Shown: positions 23,595-32,841 of the stretch, one piece after another
Numbering within the stretch: position 1 is the first letter of the stretch
Layout of the letters: the number at the start of each line of letters is the position of its first letter
DNA from: Collinsella aerofaciens
GTDB lineage: Bacteria > Actinomycetota > Coriobacteriia > Coriobacteriales > Coriobacteriaceae
NCBI RefSeq assembly: GCF_018785245.1
Contig: NZ_WQPL01000022.1
Location: 1 to 64,000, forward strand
Length of the DNA: 64,000 nucleotides
Direction: 5' to 3'
Made by a program: the position numbers and the translations under genes
The notes under the pieces: generated by a model
What the model saw: only the letters and a program-made list of their open reading frames with translations
Told to the model about the DNA's origin: nothing
Databases searched by the model: none

Positions 23595-24170
23595 GGGGAG
23601 GTCGGGGAACCAGGTTGGCTTAGGTTGGTTGGGTGTGCGCTCGGCTAGGACCAACTCCATCCAGCACATGTCGTACCAGCGGCCGAACTTTTGGGCGCAG
23701 CGATCAAAAGCGCCGACCAGGCGATACCCCATATGGGCATGGAAATCCTGACTGTTGTGCGTCAGATACTCGTCGTCCTTGTCGTGCGGCACGGCAATGA
23801 GCGCGCACATGTTGGTAATGCCCATCGCGATCAGGCATTGCTTGAGCGTATCGTGCAGCTTGCGGCCCAGCCCGCCGTGGCGCACGTCGCGCGCCAGGTA
23901 GATCGACGTCTCGACCGACCAGTCGTATGCCTCGCGGCTGTTGAGCGGACTCACATAGGCATAGCCTACCGGACGCCCGTCCAGCTCCATCACCAGATAC
24001 GGATAGCGCCTGAGCGTACGCTCGATGCGCCCGGCGAACTCCTCAACGCTTGGCACCTCGTATTCGCAGGTAATCGCCGTCTGGCGCACATACGGCTCAT
24101 AGATGGCAAGCAACGCCGGCGCATCATCGGGCGTCGCCAGGCGAATCGTCGGCTCGGACATCTCGGTCAT
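23580..24170 (-). CDS. GNAT-family N-acetyltransferase (phosphinothricin acetyltransferase-like)
   Basis: A 196-residue acetyltransferase. The acetyl-CoA loop is YLARDVRHGGLGRKLHDTL, and the N-terminal IRLATPDDAPALLAIYEPYV and ITCEYEVPSVEEF resemble the Pat/Bar subgroup, which acetylates amino groups of small molecules, often methionine sulfoximine-type analogues or amino acids. The ATG at 24170 follows AAGGG; the open frame upstream starts at a TTG without merit. The final residues KPTI and the stop come from repeat C. Substrate unknown. Confidence 0.82.
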   Translation of the reverse strand: MTEMSEPTIRLATPDDAPALLAIYEPYVRQTAITCEYEVPSVEEFAGRIERTLRRYPYLVMELDGRPVGYAYVSPLNSREAYDWSVETSIYLARDVRHGGLGRKLHDTLKQCLIAMGITNMCALIAVPHDKDDEYLTHNSQDFHAHMGYRLVGAFDRCAQKFGRWYDMCWMELVLAERTPNQPKPTWFPDLPKPTI

Positions 24171-24185
24171 ACAACCCTTCCCCCT

Positions 24186-24230
24186 CAAAAACAGAGGCCG
24201 CCTTGCGCCAAACCCAGCGCAAGGCGGCCC
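24186..24230 (-). terminator. Terminator after the threonine aldolase gene
   Basis: AGGCCGCCTTGCGC and GCGCAAGGCGGCC form a strong stem, followed on the minus strand by TGTTTTTG. It lies between the aldolase stop and the GNAT start. Confidence 0.83.
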
Positions 24231-24247
24231 CCCGTCATTACATCAGG

Positions 24248-25273
24248 CTACAGGACAGCCGCCAACGCGTCGATATCCCCCTGCGTCGTGGCCCAGCTGG
24301 TGCAAAAGCGCACCACCGTGTGGGTCTCGTCGTACTTTTCCCAGTACTCGATCGCCGCATGCTCGCGAATGCGCGCCATGTCCTCGTTGGGCAGAATCAC
24401 AAACTGCTGGTTTGTGGGCGTCTCCAAAAAGAACTGGTAGCCGCGCTCGTGCAGCACGCGACGAAGCGTCTGAGCCGTCTCGATCGCCTGGCGACCAATC
24501 TCAAAATACAGGCCATCGGTAAAGAGCGCCTCAAACTGCACGCCCGTCAGGCGGCCCTTGGCCAACAGCGCGCCGTGCTGCTTAATACGCGGAATGGGAT
24601 GCGCCGGGGCGCGCATGCCGCAGAACACCACAGCCTCGCCGCAGAGCGCGCCGCACTTGGTGCCGCCGATGTAGAACACGTCACACAGCTGCGCCAGCTC
24701 GGGCAGGGTAATGTCGCACTCATCGGCCGCCAGCGCATAGGCCAGACGAGCACCGTCCACAAACAGCGGAATCTGGCGCTTCTGGCACACCGCGTGAATC
24801 GCCGCGAGCTCGGCCTTGGAGTACAGCGTGCCGTACTCGGTCGATAGACTCACGTACACGGCACCCGGGAACACTGTGTGCTCGTAGCTCTCGTTTTCGT
24901 AGAACACCTGGATATAGTTCTCGAGGTCCTCGGCGTGCATCTTGCCCTCGTAGCCGGGGATGGTGAGCACCTTGTGGCCGCCAAACTCGATGGCGCCCGC
25001 CTCGTGACAGGCGACGTGACCAGTCTCGGCAGCAACGACGCCCTCGTAGGGCGCAAGCAGCATGTCGATCACCGTCGCGTTGGCCTGCGTGCCGCCCACC
25101 AGAAAAAACACGTCGGCATCGGGGGCCTGGCAGGCCTCGCGAATAAGTTGCTTGGCGCGCTCGGTATGCGCATCGGTACCGTAGCCGGGCTGCGGCTCCA
25201 TATTGGTGTCGACGAGCGCCTGCAGCACCGCCGGATGTGCGCCGTGGGAATAATCGTTGTTGAACGCGAGCAT
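24248..25273 (-). CDS. Threonine aldolase family PLP enzyme
   Basis: A 341-residue fold-type I PLP enzyme of the beta-eliminating lyase/low-specificity threonine aldolase family. It begins with FNNDYSHGAHPAVL and has YGTDAHTERAKQLI, FLVGGTQANATVI, the cofactor aspartate in PLFVDGARLAYA and the Schiff-base Lys in YIGGTKCGALCGE. It would split L-threonine or L-allo-threonine to glycine and acetaldehyde. It is transcribed alone, followed by a strong terminator. Stereospecificity cannot be read. Confidence 0.9.
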   Translation of the reverse strand: MLAFNNDYSHGAHPAVLQALVDTNMEPQPGYGTDAHTERAKQLIREACQAPDADVFFLVGGTQANATVIDMLLAPYEGVVAAETGHVACHEAGAIEFGGHKVLTIPGYEGKMHAEDLENYIQVFYENESYEHTVFPGAVYVSLSTEYGTLYSKAELAAIHAVCQKRQIPLFVDGARLAYALAADECDITLPELAQLCDVFYIGGTKCGALCGEAVVFCGMRAPAHPIPRIKQHGALLAKGRLTGVQFEALFTDGLYFEIGRQAIETAQTLRRVLHERGYQFFLETPTNQQFVILPNEDMARIREHAAIEYWEKYDETHTVVRFCTSWATTQGDIDALAAVL

Positions 25274-25318
25274 GGCAATCCTCTCTTACCGGGTATCGGC
25301 CAGATGATTCAAACGGAG

Positions 25319-26182
25319 CTATTGTACGCCGTTGGGATAGGCAATACGCGCGGCAAGGCACTCAAGCGCCAGCACCAGGGCAAAGCCGCAGCTCACGTCA
25401 CTCAAAAAGTGCGCTCCGATCACGATGCGGCCAAAGGCGACGAGCGCCGCGACCACAGCCGCCGTCCAAAAGACCACCCGGCGGCGCGACGGCTTTTCCT
25501 TAAAGGCCGCTGCGGGAAGCCCGGCGAGCATCAGGCCAATCGCCGCATGCGCGGTGTGTCCACTCGCGAACGACTTAAAGCCGTCCTTGATTACGCCGGC
25601 GGCGATATAGCTCCACTTGTCGGGGTTGCCAATCACCCACCACGGCTGAAAATTGAGCCCCGGCGTGACCTCGATCACGCGCATGCGCGGACGCGACCAC
25701 AACGGCTTAACAATGACGTTGAGGATAATGGCCTGAGCGACCCACACGGCAAGCACCATCAACGCCCAGTGCGTGAGCCCGTCGGGCTCGGTCGTGCGCG
25801 TGAGGCGATAGACGATAAGGTTGGCGGCGATCACCAGCACAAACGTCAGCACCAACTGAACAGCGATGAGCTTGCCGCCAACTTTCAGGGACGAGACGAT
25901 CTCGTAGCCGGCCAGGCCAACGTTGACGAGGATGCCGAGCACGGCGAGCCATTTGCTCCCTCTGGAATCGGGACGTACCGCGCGCACGAGCATAACGCCC
26001 GCGACGCTTGCCGTCAGCTCGAACGGCAGCTCGCCGGCGGCCTCGATAAGGCGACCGTACATACTGCCGATATTGAACAGCGCGCTCGAGATCTGATAAT
26101 CAAAGAAACTGCCCACGCCCAGGCAAAGGGCAAGGATGACCGCGATAGCAGCGGCGTCTTTCTTGTAGATGTATCCAAACAT
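25319..26182 (-). CDS. PAP2-family membrane phosphatase
   Basis: A 287-residue protein with about six membrane segments. The three PAP2 signature blocks are KPLWSRPRMR, SFASGHTAHA and GRIVIGAHFLSDV, giving the catalytic His of SGH and the His-Asp of the third block. It probably dephosphorylates a lipid pyrophosphate or phosphatidic acid at the membrane. The start at 26182 has AAAGGA upstream; a longer open frame would run back through repeat A copy 3 into mfd and is rejected. It precedes the aldolase gene with a 45-base gap. Confidence 0.88.
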   Translation of the reverse strand: MFGYIYKKDAAAIAVILALCLGVGSFFDYQISSALFNIGSMYGRLIEAAGELPFELTASVAGVMLVRAVRPDSRGSKWLAVLGILVNVGLAGYEIVSSLKVGGKLIAVQLVLTFVLVIAANLIVYRLTRTTEPDGLTHWALMVLAVWVAQAIILNVIVKPLWSRPRMRVIEVTPGLNFQPWWVIGNPDKWSYIAAGVIKDGFKSFASGHTAHAAIGLMLAGLPAAAFKEKPSRRRVVFWTAAVVAALVAFGRIVIGAHFLSDVSCGFALVLALECLAARIAYPNGVQ

Positions 26183-26261
26183 GCTTTCCTTTCGGTCGGG
26201 CGAAGGGTCGACCCGCAACGTGGTGGGGCAAAGATAGCTTTGTCCCATAAATACCCTTACA

Positions 26262-26389
26262 GGTTGAGCATAAGTGAGCGAAAACGTTCCATTTGTGGCA
26301 AGGTGGCCCGAAGGAGGAGGGAAGCGTACTTGCGTACGCGACCGACGAGTGAGGGTCAGATTGCCCAAATGGAGCGTTTGCAGCGTCGA
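26262..26389. repeat. Structured repeat A, copy 3
   Basis: The outer stem pairs 26282-26295 with 26366-26379 (14 bp with one T-G wobble). An inner hairpin is formed by GCGTAC and GTACGC near 26323-26338. The motifs GGTTGAGCATAAGT, GCAAGGTG, CAGATTGCC and GCAGCGTCGA match copy 2. The 3' end lies 5 bases from the mfd stop codon. No 3' hairpin is visible here. Confidence 0.75.
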
Positions 26390-26393
26390 CCTG

Positions 26394-29300
26394 CTAGTCG
26401 TCGTCGCTAGCACCCAACTGCTGCAGCAGCATGAGCGCCGCCGCCACCGGGCCGGTGCCGTCGTTGGCGTCGAGGCCGCGACCCAGGCCGCTGCCCGCAC
26501 CGGCACCCGCCTTATAGGGCACCGACAGCTTGCGGCTCTTGGGGAAGTTCACCGCGCCATAGCGGGTCTTAAGATCAAAGGCCACCTTCTTGGGCACGTC
26601 GACGCCCAAAAACGTGATGCGGCCGCCGCTGAGCGTGACACTCTCGAGCCCCAAGCGCTCGCCGCGGATACGAATACGCGCGCGGTTGAACAGATTGAGC
26701 CCCGCCAACGGCAGCTCACCGTGCGTGGCCTCGGTCTCTTCCTGCACCTCGTCGATACTCTCCAGGTCCTCGGCCGCCGCGAGCTTGCGGTACACGAGCA
26801 CGCGCTGGTCCACCGCCGGCAGGTACTCCTCGGACAAGAAATAATCGGCCGGCAGGTTAATACCCACGCTCGCCGCCTCCACGCCGGCATCGTCGTCGCC
26901 GCGCGCCTCGGCCACGGCCTGGCCCAGCATCTGCGTAAACAGGTCAAAGCCCACGCTCGACAGGTTGCCGTGCTGCTCGGCTCCCATAAGCGAGCCGGCG
27001 CCGCGAATCTCCAGGTCGCGCATGGCGATGCGCATGCCGCTGCCCAGGTCCTGGAACTCGGAAAGTGCGGTCAGGCGCGCCGTCGCCTCCTCGGTGAGCG
27101 GCAGCTCGCCCGGGAACATAAAGTACGCGTAGGCCTGCGTGGCAGAGCGGCCCACACGGCCCTTGAGCTGGTAAAGCTGTGCCAGACCCAGGCGCTGCGA
27201 GTCCTCGATGATCAGCGTGTTGGCCGTTGCGTTGTCGATGCCGCTCTCCACGATGGTCGTGGCGATGAGCACGTCGATCTTCTTGGTCGCGAACTCGATC
27301 ATCACGTCCTCGACCTCGCGCGGGCTCATCTTGCCGTGCGCCACGCCCACGCGCGCCTCGGGCGCGGCCTCGTGCACGCGCGCCACGGCACCATCGATGG
27401 TCTTGACGCGGTTGGACACGTAATACACCTGACCGCCGCGGCCCACCTCCAGGCGAATCGCCGCACTCACCACGTCGGGGTCGTACTCCCCCACGTGCAC
27501 GATCACGGGACGACGCCCGGTCGGCGGTGTGGTGATCAGGCTCATGTCGCGCACGCCGCTCGTGGCCATCTGCATGGTTCGCGGAATAGGCGTTGCCGAA
27601 AGCGTGAGCACGTCGATTTGCTCGCGCAGGTTCTTGAGCTGCTCCTTGTGCTGCACACCAAAGCGCTGCTCCTCGTCGATGATCACCATGCCCAGGTTCT
27701 TGGGGTTCACATCGGCCGAAAGCAGGCGGTGCGTGCCGATGAGCACATCGATCGTGCCCTCGGCAAACGCCTTGAGCGCGCGCTTCTGCTGCGCCGGCGT
27801 GCGGAAGCGGCTGAGCACCTCGACCTCGAGGCCAAACGGGGCAAAGCGCTCAAAGAAGGTCTCGTAGTGCTGCTGGGCCAGAATGGTTGTGGGGCAGAGC
27901 ACCATGACCTGACGGCCGGAGTCCACACACTTGAACGCCGCACGCAGGGCGACCTCGGTCTTGCCAAAGCCCACGTCGCCGCACAGCAGTCGGTCCATGG
28001 GCTTGGGCGCCTCCATGTCGGCCTTAATATCGGCGATGGCCTCCAACTGGTCGCGTGTCTCGTCGTAGGGAAAGCTCTCCTCCATCTCGATCTGCTCGGG
28101 CGTGTCGGGCGGGCAGGCGATACCGGTAATCGACGAGCGGCGCGTATACAGGTCGACCAGGTCAAACGCCAGCTTTTTGGCGTTCTTGCGCGCCTTGTTG
28201 GTGGCACGCGTCCAGTCGGCGGTGTTGAGCCTGGTCAGGCGCGGCTTGTCGCCGTCGGGGCCAACGTATCGCGTGATGCGGTCGACCTGCTCGAGCGGCA
28301 CGTAGAGTTTGTCGCCATCGGCATATTCCAGCAAAAAGTAGTCGCGCTCCTTGCCGCCCACTTCCTGGCGCGCGATCTCGCTAAAGAGCGCGATGCCGTG
28401 GGTAGCGTGCACCACGTAGTCGCCCGGCTTAAACGGGAAGGTGATCTGCGTAATGTCCACCTTGCGGCGGCTGCGCGCGCGGTTGGCGTCCATGCGGGCG
28501 TTGAGGTCGGCGATCGAGAACACGGCCAGGTTGGCATCGGGCACCACCACGCCCTGCGGCAGGGCAGCGTCCACAAAGGTCACGCGCCCGCGCGAGATGG
28601 TGGGCACGGCGGCGCCGGCGGCAGCCTGCACGGCGCCCGCCTCGAGCGAGCGGGCGTTGAGCGCGTCGGCGCGGCGCTCGCGAATTGCAGCATGAGCATC
28701 CTGACGGGCAGCACGATCGGCAGAATCCGCCGCTGCCACGCGTACGCGCTCGCCGATGACGCCGACGTTTTCGGGCGCTGCCGTCAGCGACTCCTCAAAA
28801 GTAATGCCCTCATCGCCAAAGGCGAGCTCCATCGACTCGCGCGCGCCGCGATCGGGAATGGCGAACACGCAGGCGTAGCGCTTACCCACGACTTCCTGAA
28901 CGCGCGTCATAAAACGGTTGTCCGAGCCTGCGATAGCAGGCTGCTCAATCTTGAGCTCGGCCGTCACCGCACCGCCGGCACGGATGAGACTTACGTAGTT
29001 CAAGCGCTGCTGGGCACCAAAATCGAGCTGTTGAGCGCGCACGTACAAGCCGTCTAGACGGTCAATCCCCGCCTCGCCGGCACGGGCCTCGATATCCTCG
29101 TAGGCGCGCAGGCAATCGTCGAACAGCGAGCGCGGCTCGGACAAAACCACGAGCGCCTTGCCGCTCACGTGCGCCAGCGGGCTTACGGTCTGGCCGTACA
29201 TCACCGGCAAAAAGCGGTCGAGCTCGGGTGTAACAATGCGTGCATCCACCATCTCGAGCAGCGCCGCCAGCTTGCTGTCGTCCTGGCTTGCGCGGTAGAG

Positions 29301-30026
29301 CGCCACGTGCATGTTGTGAACGGCATCGTCGGTAAGCGCCAGCTCACGGCAGGGGAAGATCTCGATACTGTCCTCGTTGCCGATGGTTTGGCCCGTGGAG
29401 CTCACCATGCGGCGGATGCGGTCAATCTCGTCGCCGAAGAACTCGATGCGCACGGGTGCCTTTTCCTGTGCGGGGAACACCTCGACGGTGTCGCCGTGAA
29501 CGCGAAACAAGCCGGGCGCATCGGCGGCGCCGGCATTGGTGTAGCCCATGCCCACCAAGCGCTGCGGCACCTCGTCAAAAGGAATCTCCTCGCCCACCGC
29601 AAAAGTAGTGGACTCCCAGTAGCGGCTCTCGACCGGCGGCACGCAACGCAGCAGCGCGCGGGCCGAGGCAACCATGATGCAGTTGTCCCCGCGCACGATG
29701 CGCCCCAGAGCCTCGCAGCGCTGCGCCACCACGGCGTCGTCGGGCGCCTGTTCGCGCCACGGATAGTCCTTGCGCTCGGGAAAACGGCACACGTGCGCTA
29801 GGCCCACGTAGGCGGCAAGGCTACGCGCGGCGCGATCGGCCGCATCCTCGCCGCTCACAATGTAGACCGTGGGGCGCGGGCGGCGCGCAAACTGGGCGGC
29901 CGCCATAAGCGTGCGGCCCGACTGCGACACAGCCAGCGTCACGTCCTCGCCGGCATCGAGTCCCGCCTCGACGGTCTGCAAGGCCTCGGCAGTGTAGAGC
30001 TGCGCGGCTATACGGTGAATGAGCAT
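26394..30026 (-). CDS. mfd: Transcription-repair coupling factor Mfd
   Basis: A 1210-residue SF2 translocase that displaces stalled RNA polymerase and recruits UvrA. The N-terminal third is the UvrB-like damage-recruiting module (SQSGRTLMAA, REQAPDD). A CarD-like RNA polymerase-interacting domain follows (FPFKPGDYVVHATHGIALF, about residue 525). The RecG-like motor has LLCGDVGFGKTEVALRA and VIIDEEQRFGV, with a C-terminal TRCF domain. The order and length are standard. GGAGG lies seven bases from the ATG at 30026; an in-frame ATG nine codons upstream lacks a site. The C-terminal tail is low-complexity Gly/Ala. Structured repeat A abuts its 3' end. Confidence 0.97.
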   Translation of the reverse strand: MLIHRIAAQLYTAEALQTVEAGLDAGEDVTLAVSQSGRTLMAAAQFARRPRPTVYIVSGEDAADRAARSLAAYVGLAHVCRFPERKDYPWREQAPDDAVVAQRCEALGRIVRGDNCIMVASARALLRCVPPVESRYWESTTFAVGEEIPFDEVPQRLVGMGYTNAGAADAPGLFRVHGDTVEVFPAQEKAPVRIEFFGDEIDRIRRMVSSTGQTIGNEDSIEIFPCRELALTDDAVHNMHVALYRASQDDSKLAALLEMVDARIVTPELDRFLPVMYGQTVSPLAHVSGKALVVLSEPRSLFDDCLRAYEDIEARAGEAGIDRLDGLYVRAQQLDFGAQQRLNYVSLIRAGGAVTAELKIEQPAIAGSDNRFMTRVQEVVGKRYACVFAIPDRGARESMELAFGDEGITFEESLTAAPENVGVIGERVRVAAADSADRAARQDAHAAIRERRADALNARSLEAGAVQAAAGAAVPTISRGRVTFVDAALPQGVVVPDANLAVFSIADLNARMDANRARSRRKVDITQITFPFKPGDYVVHATHGIALFSEIARQEVGGKERDYFLLEYADGDKLYVPLEQVDRITRYVGPDGDKPRLTRLNTADWTRATNKARKNAKKLAFDLVDLYTRRSSITGIACPPDTPEQIEMEESFPYDETRDQLEAIADIKADMEAPKPMDRLLCGDVGFGKTEVALRAAFKCVDSGRQVMVLCPTTILAQQHYETFFERFAPFGLEVEVLSRFRTPAQQKRALKAFAEGTIDVLIGTHRLLSADVNPKNLGMVIIDEEQRFGVQHKEQLKNLREQIDVLTLSATPIPRTMQMATSGVRDMSLITTPPTGRRPVIVHVGEYDPDVVSAAIRLEVGRGGQVYYVSNRVKTIDGAVARVHEAAPEARVGVAHGKMSPREVEDVMIEFATKKIDVLIATTIVESGIDNATANTLIIEDSQRLGLAQLYQLKGRVGRSATQAYAYFMFPGELPLTEEATARLTALSEFQDLGSGMRIAMRDLEIRGAGSLMGAEQHGNLSSVGFDLFTQMLGQAVAEARGDDDAGVEAASVGINLPADYFLSEEYLPAVDQRVLVYRKLAAAEDLESIDEVQEETEATHGELPLAGLNLFNRARIRIRGERLGLESVTLSGGRITFLGVDVPKKVAFDLKTRYGAVNFPKSRKLSVPYKAGAGAGSGLGRGLDANDGTGPVAAALMLLQQLGASDDD

Positions 30027-30050
30027 GCTGTTCCTCCGGCATTGCAACGC

Positions 30051-30080
30051 CAAAAGCCCGCCGGGGCAAGCTCGGCGGGT
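30051..30080 (-). terminator. Terminator after nth
   Basis: On the minus strand ACCCGCCGAG, a short loop and CCGGCGGGC are followed by TTTTGG. It lies between the nth stop and the mfd start. Confidence 0.7.
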
Positions 30081-30183
30081 ATGCGGCGGATTTCATTGCC
30101 TGTCATGGTAACGCATGGAGAGGACTCCGGCTCAAGGGCAAACCCAGCCCCTCAAAAAACGCCAGACGAAGATGCGTTCCGCC

Positions 30184-30849
30184 CTACCCCGCTACGCGCA
30201 CGCTGGGGCACAAATCTGCCAGCGGACACTCGTCACACTTGGGTTTGCGGGCGTCGCAGATTTCACGGCCAAAGGTAATCCACTGGTGGTTGACCGACTC
30301 CCAATACTCGTGCGGCAAAATCTTGAGCAGATCTTGCTCGGTCTTGAGCGGCTCTTTGGCATGCGTTTTAGGACTCAGCATCAGGCGATGCGCGATGCGG
30401 TTGACGTGTGTATCGACCGCGATGCCCTCGACAATGCCGTACCCCACGTTGAGCACGATGTTCGCCGTTTTGCGTCCCACGCCCGGCAGCTTTACAAGCT
30501 CCTTCATGTCGGCCGGTACCTCACCGCCGTAGTCGGCGACGATCATCTGCGCGGCCTCCACGGCATGCTTGGCCTTACTCTTATAAAAGCCGAGCGACTT
30601 GATGGTCTCGGCCACATCGGCCACGCTCGCGCCGGCCATGGCCTCGGGCGTGGGCCACTGGGCAAACAGTTGGGGCGTCACCTTGTTGACCTGTGCATCG
30701 GTCGTTTGAGCCGAAAGCAGTACCGCGATGAGCAGCCTAAAGGGATTCTCGTGGTCCAAAAAGCACTCAACCGGGCCATAGCGACGGTTGAGGCGCTCGC
30801 ACACCTCAACGGCGCGTTCGCGTTTGGCGGCATTGGTCTCGCGTGGCAT
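30184..30849 (-). CDS. nth: Endonuclease III
   Basis: A 221-residue HhH-GPD glycosylase/AP lyase that removes oxidised pyrimidines. The HhH motif LPGVGRKTANIVLNVGYG carries the catalytic Lys, and the catalytic Asp follows in IAVDTHVNRIAHR. The 4Fe-4S site C-X6-C-X2-C-X5-C is intact at the C-terminus (CDARKPKCDECPLADLC), in contrast to the MutY-like protein at 35836. It lies downstream of the ABC transporter gene on the same strand with a 62-base gap and is followed by a terminator. Confidence 0.96.
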   Translation of the reverse strand: MPRETNAAKRERAVEVCERLNRRYGPVECFLDHENPFRLLIAVLLSAQTTDAQVNKVTPQLFAQWPTPEAMAGASVADVAETIKSLGFYKSKAKHAVEAAQMIVADYGGEVPADMKELVKLPGVGRKTANIVLNVGYGIVEGIAVDTHVNRIAHRLMLSPKTHAKEPLKTEQDLLKILPHEYWESVNHQWITFGREICDARKPKCDECPLADLCPSVRVAG

Positions 30850-30911
30850 AACGACTCCTCAGCTCAGCGGCACAACAAACTACAGGCACGATTGTCCCAC
30901 GCCCGGGGCGC

Positions 30912-32714
30912 TTACGCCTCCAAAAATGCGCCGGTCTGGCGGCCCCACAGGCTTGCGTACTCGCCACCCGCCTCGACGAGCTGCGCATGCGTGCCGTCCT
31001 CGACGATCTCGCCATCGGCCAGCACCACAATGCGGTCGAGCGCCGCCACGGTGGACAGGCGGTGCGCCACCACAATGGCGGTACGTCCACGCATCAGGTT
31101 CTCGAGCGCCTCCTGCACCAACGCCTCGGACTCGCTGTCCAGGGCAGAGGTCGCCTCGTCGAGCACCAGAATCGGCGCGTCGGTCAGGATAGCGCGGGCG
31201 ATGGCCACGCGCTGGCGTTGTCCACCCGAAAGCTTAACGCCGCGCTCGCCTACCATGGTGTCAAAGCCACGGGGCAGGCGATCGATAAACTCCAGGGCAT
31301 TGGCCAGGCGCGCTGCCTCGCGAATCTGTTCGTCGGTGGCGTCGGGACGCCCGTAGGCGATATTCTCGCGAATGGAGCGGTGGAACAGCAGCGCCTCCTG
31401 AGGCACGTAGGCAACCTGGCGGCGCAGGCTCTGCTGCGTGCAGCGCGAGACATCCTGACCGTCCACGAGCACGCGGCCGCCCTGAACGTCGTCCAGGCGC
31501 AGCAACAGCTTGGTGAGCGTCGTCTTGCCCGAGCCCGATTTGCCCACCAGGCCCACGCGCTGACCCGCCGCCACATGAAGCGTCAGGTCGTCGAACACGT
31601 TCTCACCCGCCGCGGCGTCACGGTATGCAAAGCTCAGGTGCTCAAAATCAATCGCGCCCTCGCCCACCTTGAGCTCGGGAGCATTCTCGTCGTCCGCCAC
31701 CAGACGCGGCTCGTCCAGCACGCGTGTCATCTCGGCCGCATCGCCCAGCGCGCGGTTGATGCGTTGCATCATGGAGCTCACGTAGTTCAGGCGCATGGTG
31801 AGGTTGTACGTATAGGTAAAAATCATGACGAGCGCGCCGGCAGAGATGCCAAACCACGCGTTACCGCCCGCCACGAACACGCTCACCACGGCCATGGTGA
31901 TGACGATAAGGCCCGAGGTCGTAAAGTTGCGCTGCATCATGGCGTGCATCGAAACCGTCTCGGCGTCGCGCGCGGCGCGGTCGGCGGTATCGAACAGGTC
32001 GCGCTCAAAGTCTTCGCACCCACAGGTTTTGACGGCCAGAATGTTCGTGACCGCGTCGGACAGCACGCCCGAGAGCTTGTTCTGAGCGGCAGACGTCGCG
32101 GCCGAAAGCGGCATGATGCGCTTGTACATAAGCCAAACGAACGCGATGTAGACGACCATGATACCCACCAGGATCACGGTAAATGTGGGCACCACCGGGG
32201 CGAGCGCCGCCACCGTGCAGATGACCGAGGTAATGGTGGGGATGAGCGAATATACCGTCACATCGACCAAGCCCGTGTAGCCGCTCATGAAACGGCTCGT
32301 CTGGCTCACGAGCGATCCGCCAAAACGGCTGGTATGGAACGTCATGGATTGATTGGAAAGCGTGTCAAAGCACAGACGCGCCAAGTGATAGTTGCCCGCA
32401 ATCTCGAGCTTGTAGACGGTGTAGTCCTGCAGCTTGGAGAGGATTTGACCCACTAGGTTAACGAGCACGAGCGCCAGAATGTAGGGACCAAAGACCTCAA
32501 ACACCCGATTGCCCGCCACGGGGCCGGCCTGGACGCGGTCGACGATAAGGGCCATCACATAGGTATTGGCAAACGTCAGCAAAAAGATGTAGCCCGCCGA
32601 CGAGAACACCGAGAGAAAGACAATCAGCGGCTGCGTGCGCGTGACACCCCAAAACCGCTGCAGCGTGCGGCGCACGGTGGAGCGGCTGAGCGGGCTGGTG
32701 CTTCTCTGAGACAT
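30912..32714 (-). CDS. ABC-type multidrug/lipid exporter half-transporter
   Basis: A 600-residue fused membrane-ATPase subunit of the MsbA/MdlB type. Six membrane segments lie in residues 20-310 and the ATPase in 345-590: Walker A VGKSGSGKTTL, Q-loop YVPQEALLF, signature VKLSGGQRQRVAIARA, Walker B ILVLDEATSALD and switch His in VVAHRLST. It would act as a homodimer or pair with another half-transporter; none adjoins it. AAAGGA precedes the ATG at 32714. Substrate unknown. It may be co-transcribed with nth. Confidence 0.93.
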   Translation of the reverse strand: MSQRSTSPLSRSTVRRTLQRFWGVTRTQPLIVFLSVFSSAGYIFLLTFANTYVMALIVDRVQAGPVAGNRVFEVFGPYILALVLVNLVGQILSKLQDYTVYKLEIAGNYHLARLCFDTLSNQSMTFHTSRFGGSLVSQTSRFMSGYTGLVDVTVYSLIPTITSVICTVAALAPVVPTFTVILVGIMVVYIAFVWLMYKRIMPLSAATSAAQNKLSGVLSDAVTNILAVKTCGCEDFERDLFDTADRAARDAETVSMHAMMQRNFTTSGLIVITMAVVSVFVAGGNAWFGISAGALVMIFTYTYNLTMRLNYVSSMMQRINRALGDAAEMTRVLDEPRLVADDENAPELKVGEGAIDFEHLSFAYRDAAAGENVFDDLTLHVAAGQRVGLVGKSGSGKTTLTKLLLRLDDVQGGRVLVDGQDVSRCTQQSLRRQVAYVPQEALLFHRSIRENIAYGRPDATDEQIREAARLANALEFIDRLPRGFDTMVGERGVKLSGGQRQRVAIARAILTDAPILVLDEATSALDSESEALVQEALENLMRGRTAIVVAHRLSTVAALDRIVVLADGEIVEDGTHAQLVEAGGEYASLWGRQTGAFLEA

Positions 32715-32789
32715 GGGCTTCCTTTCGCGTCTGATAGGGCGAAACGCCATTGTTGCACATTGGAGCACGCTTCAGACGAGTGCGATACG

Positions 32790-32830
32790 AAAAGCGGTGG
32801 GGCGCCCGCGTTTGCGCCGGTGCCCCACCG
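32790..32830 (-). terminator. Terminator after rmuC
   Basis: CGGTGGGGC at 32796-32804 and the complementary GCCCCACCG at 32822-32830 form a hairpin followed on the minus strand by CTTTTC. It sits between the rmuC stop and the ABC gene start. Confidence 0.72.
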
Positions 32831-32841
32831 TCTTGTTGCAA

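Noticed and set aside
26274-29057. A 927-codon open frame opposite mfd
   Set aside because: His/Arg/Leu-rich mirror frame without recognisable domains; it runs out of repeat A copy 3 into the antisense of mfd.
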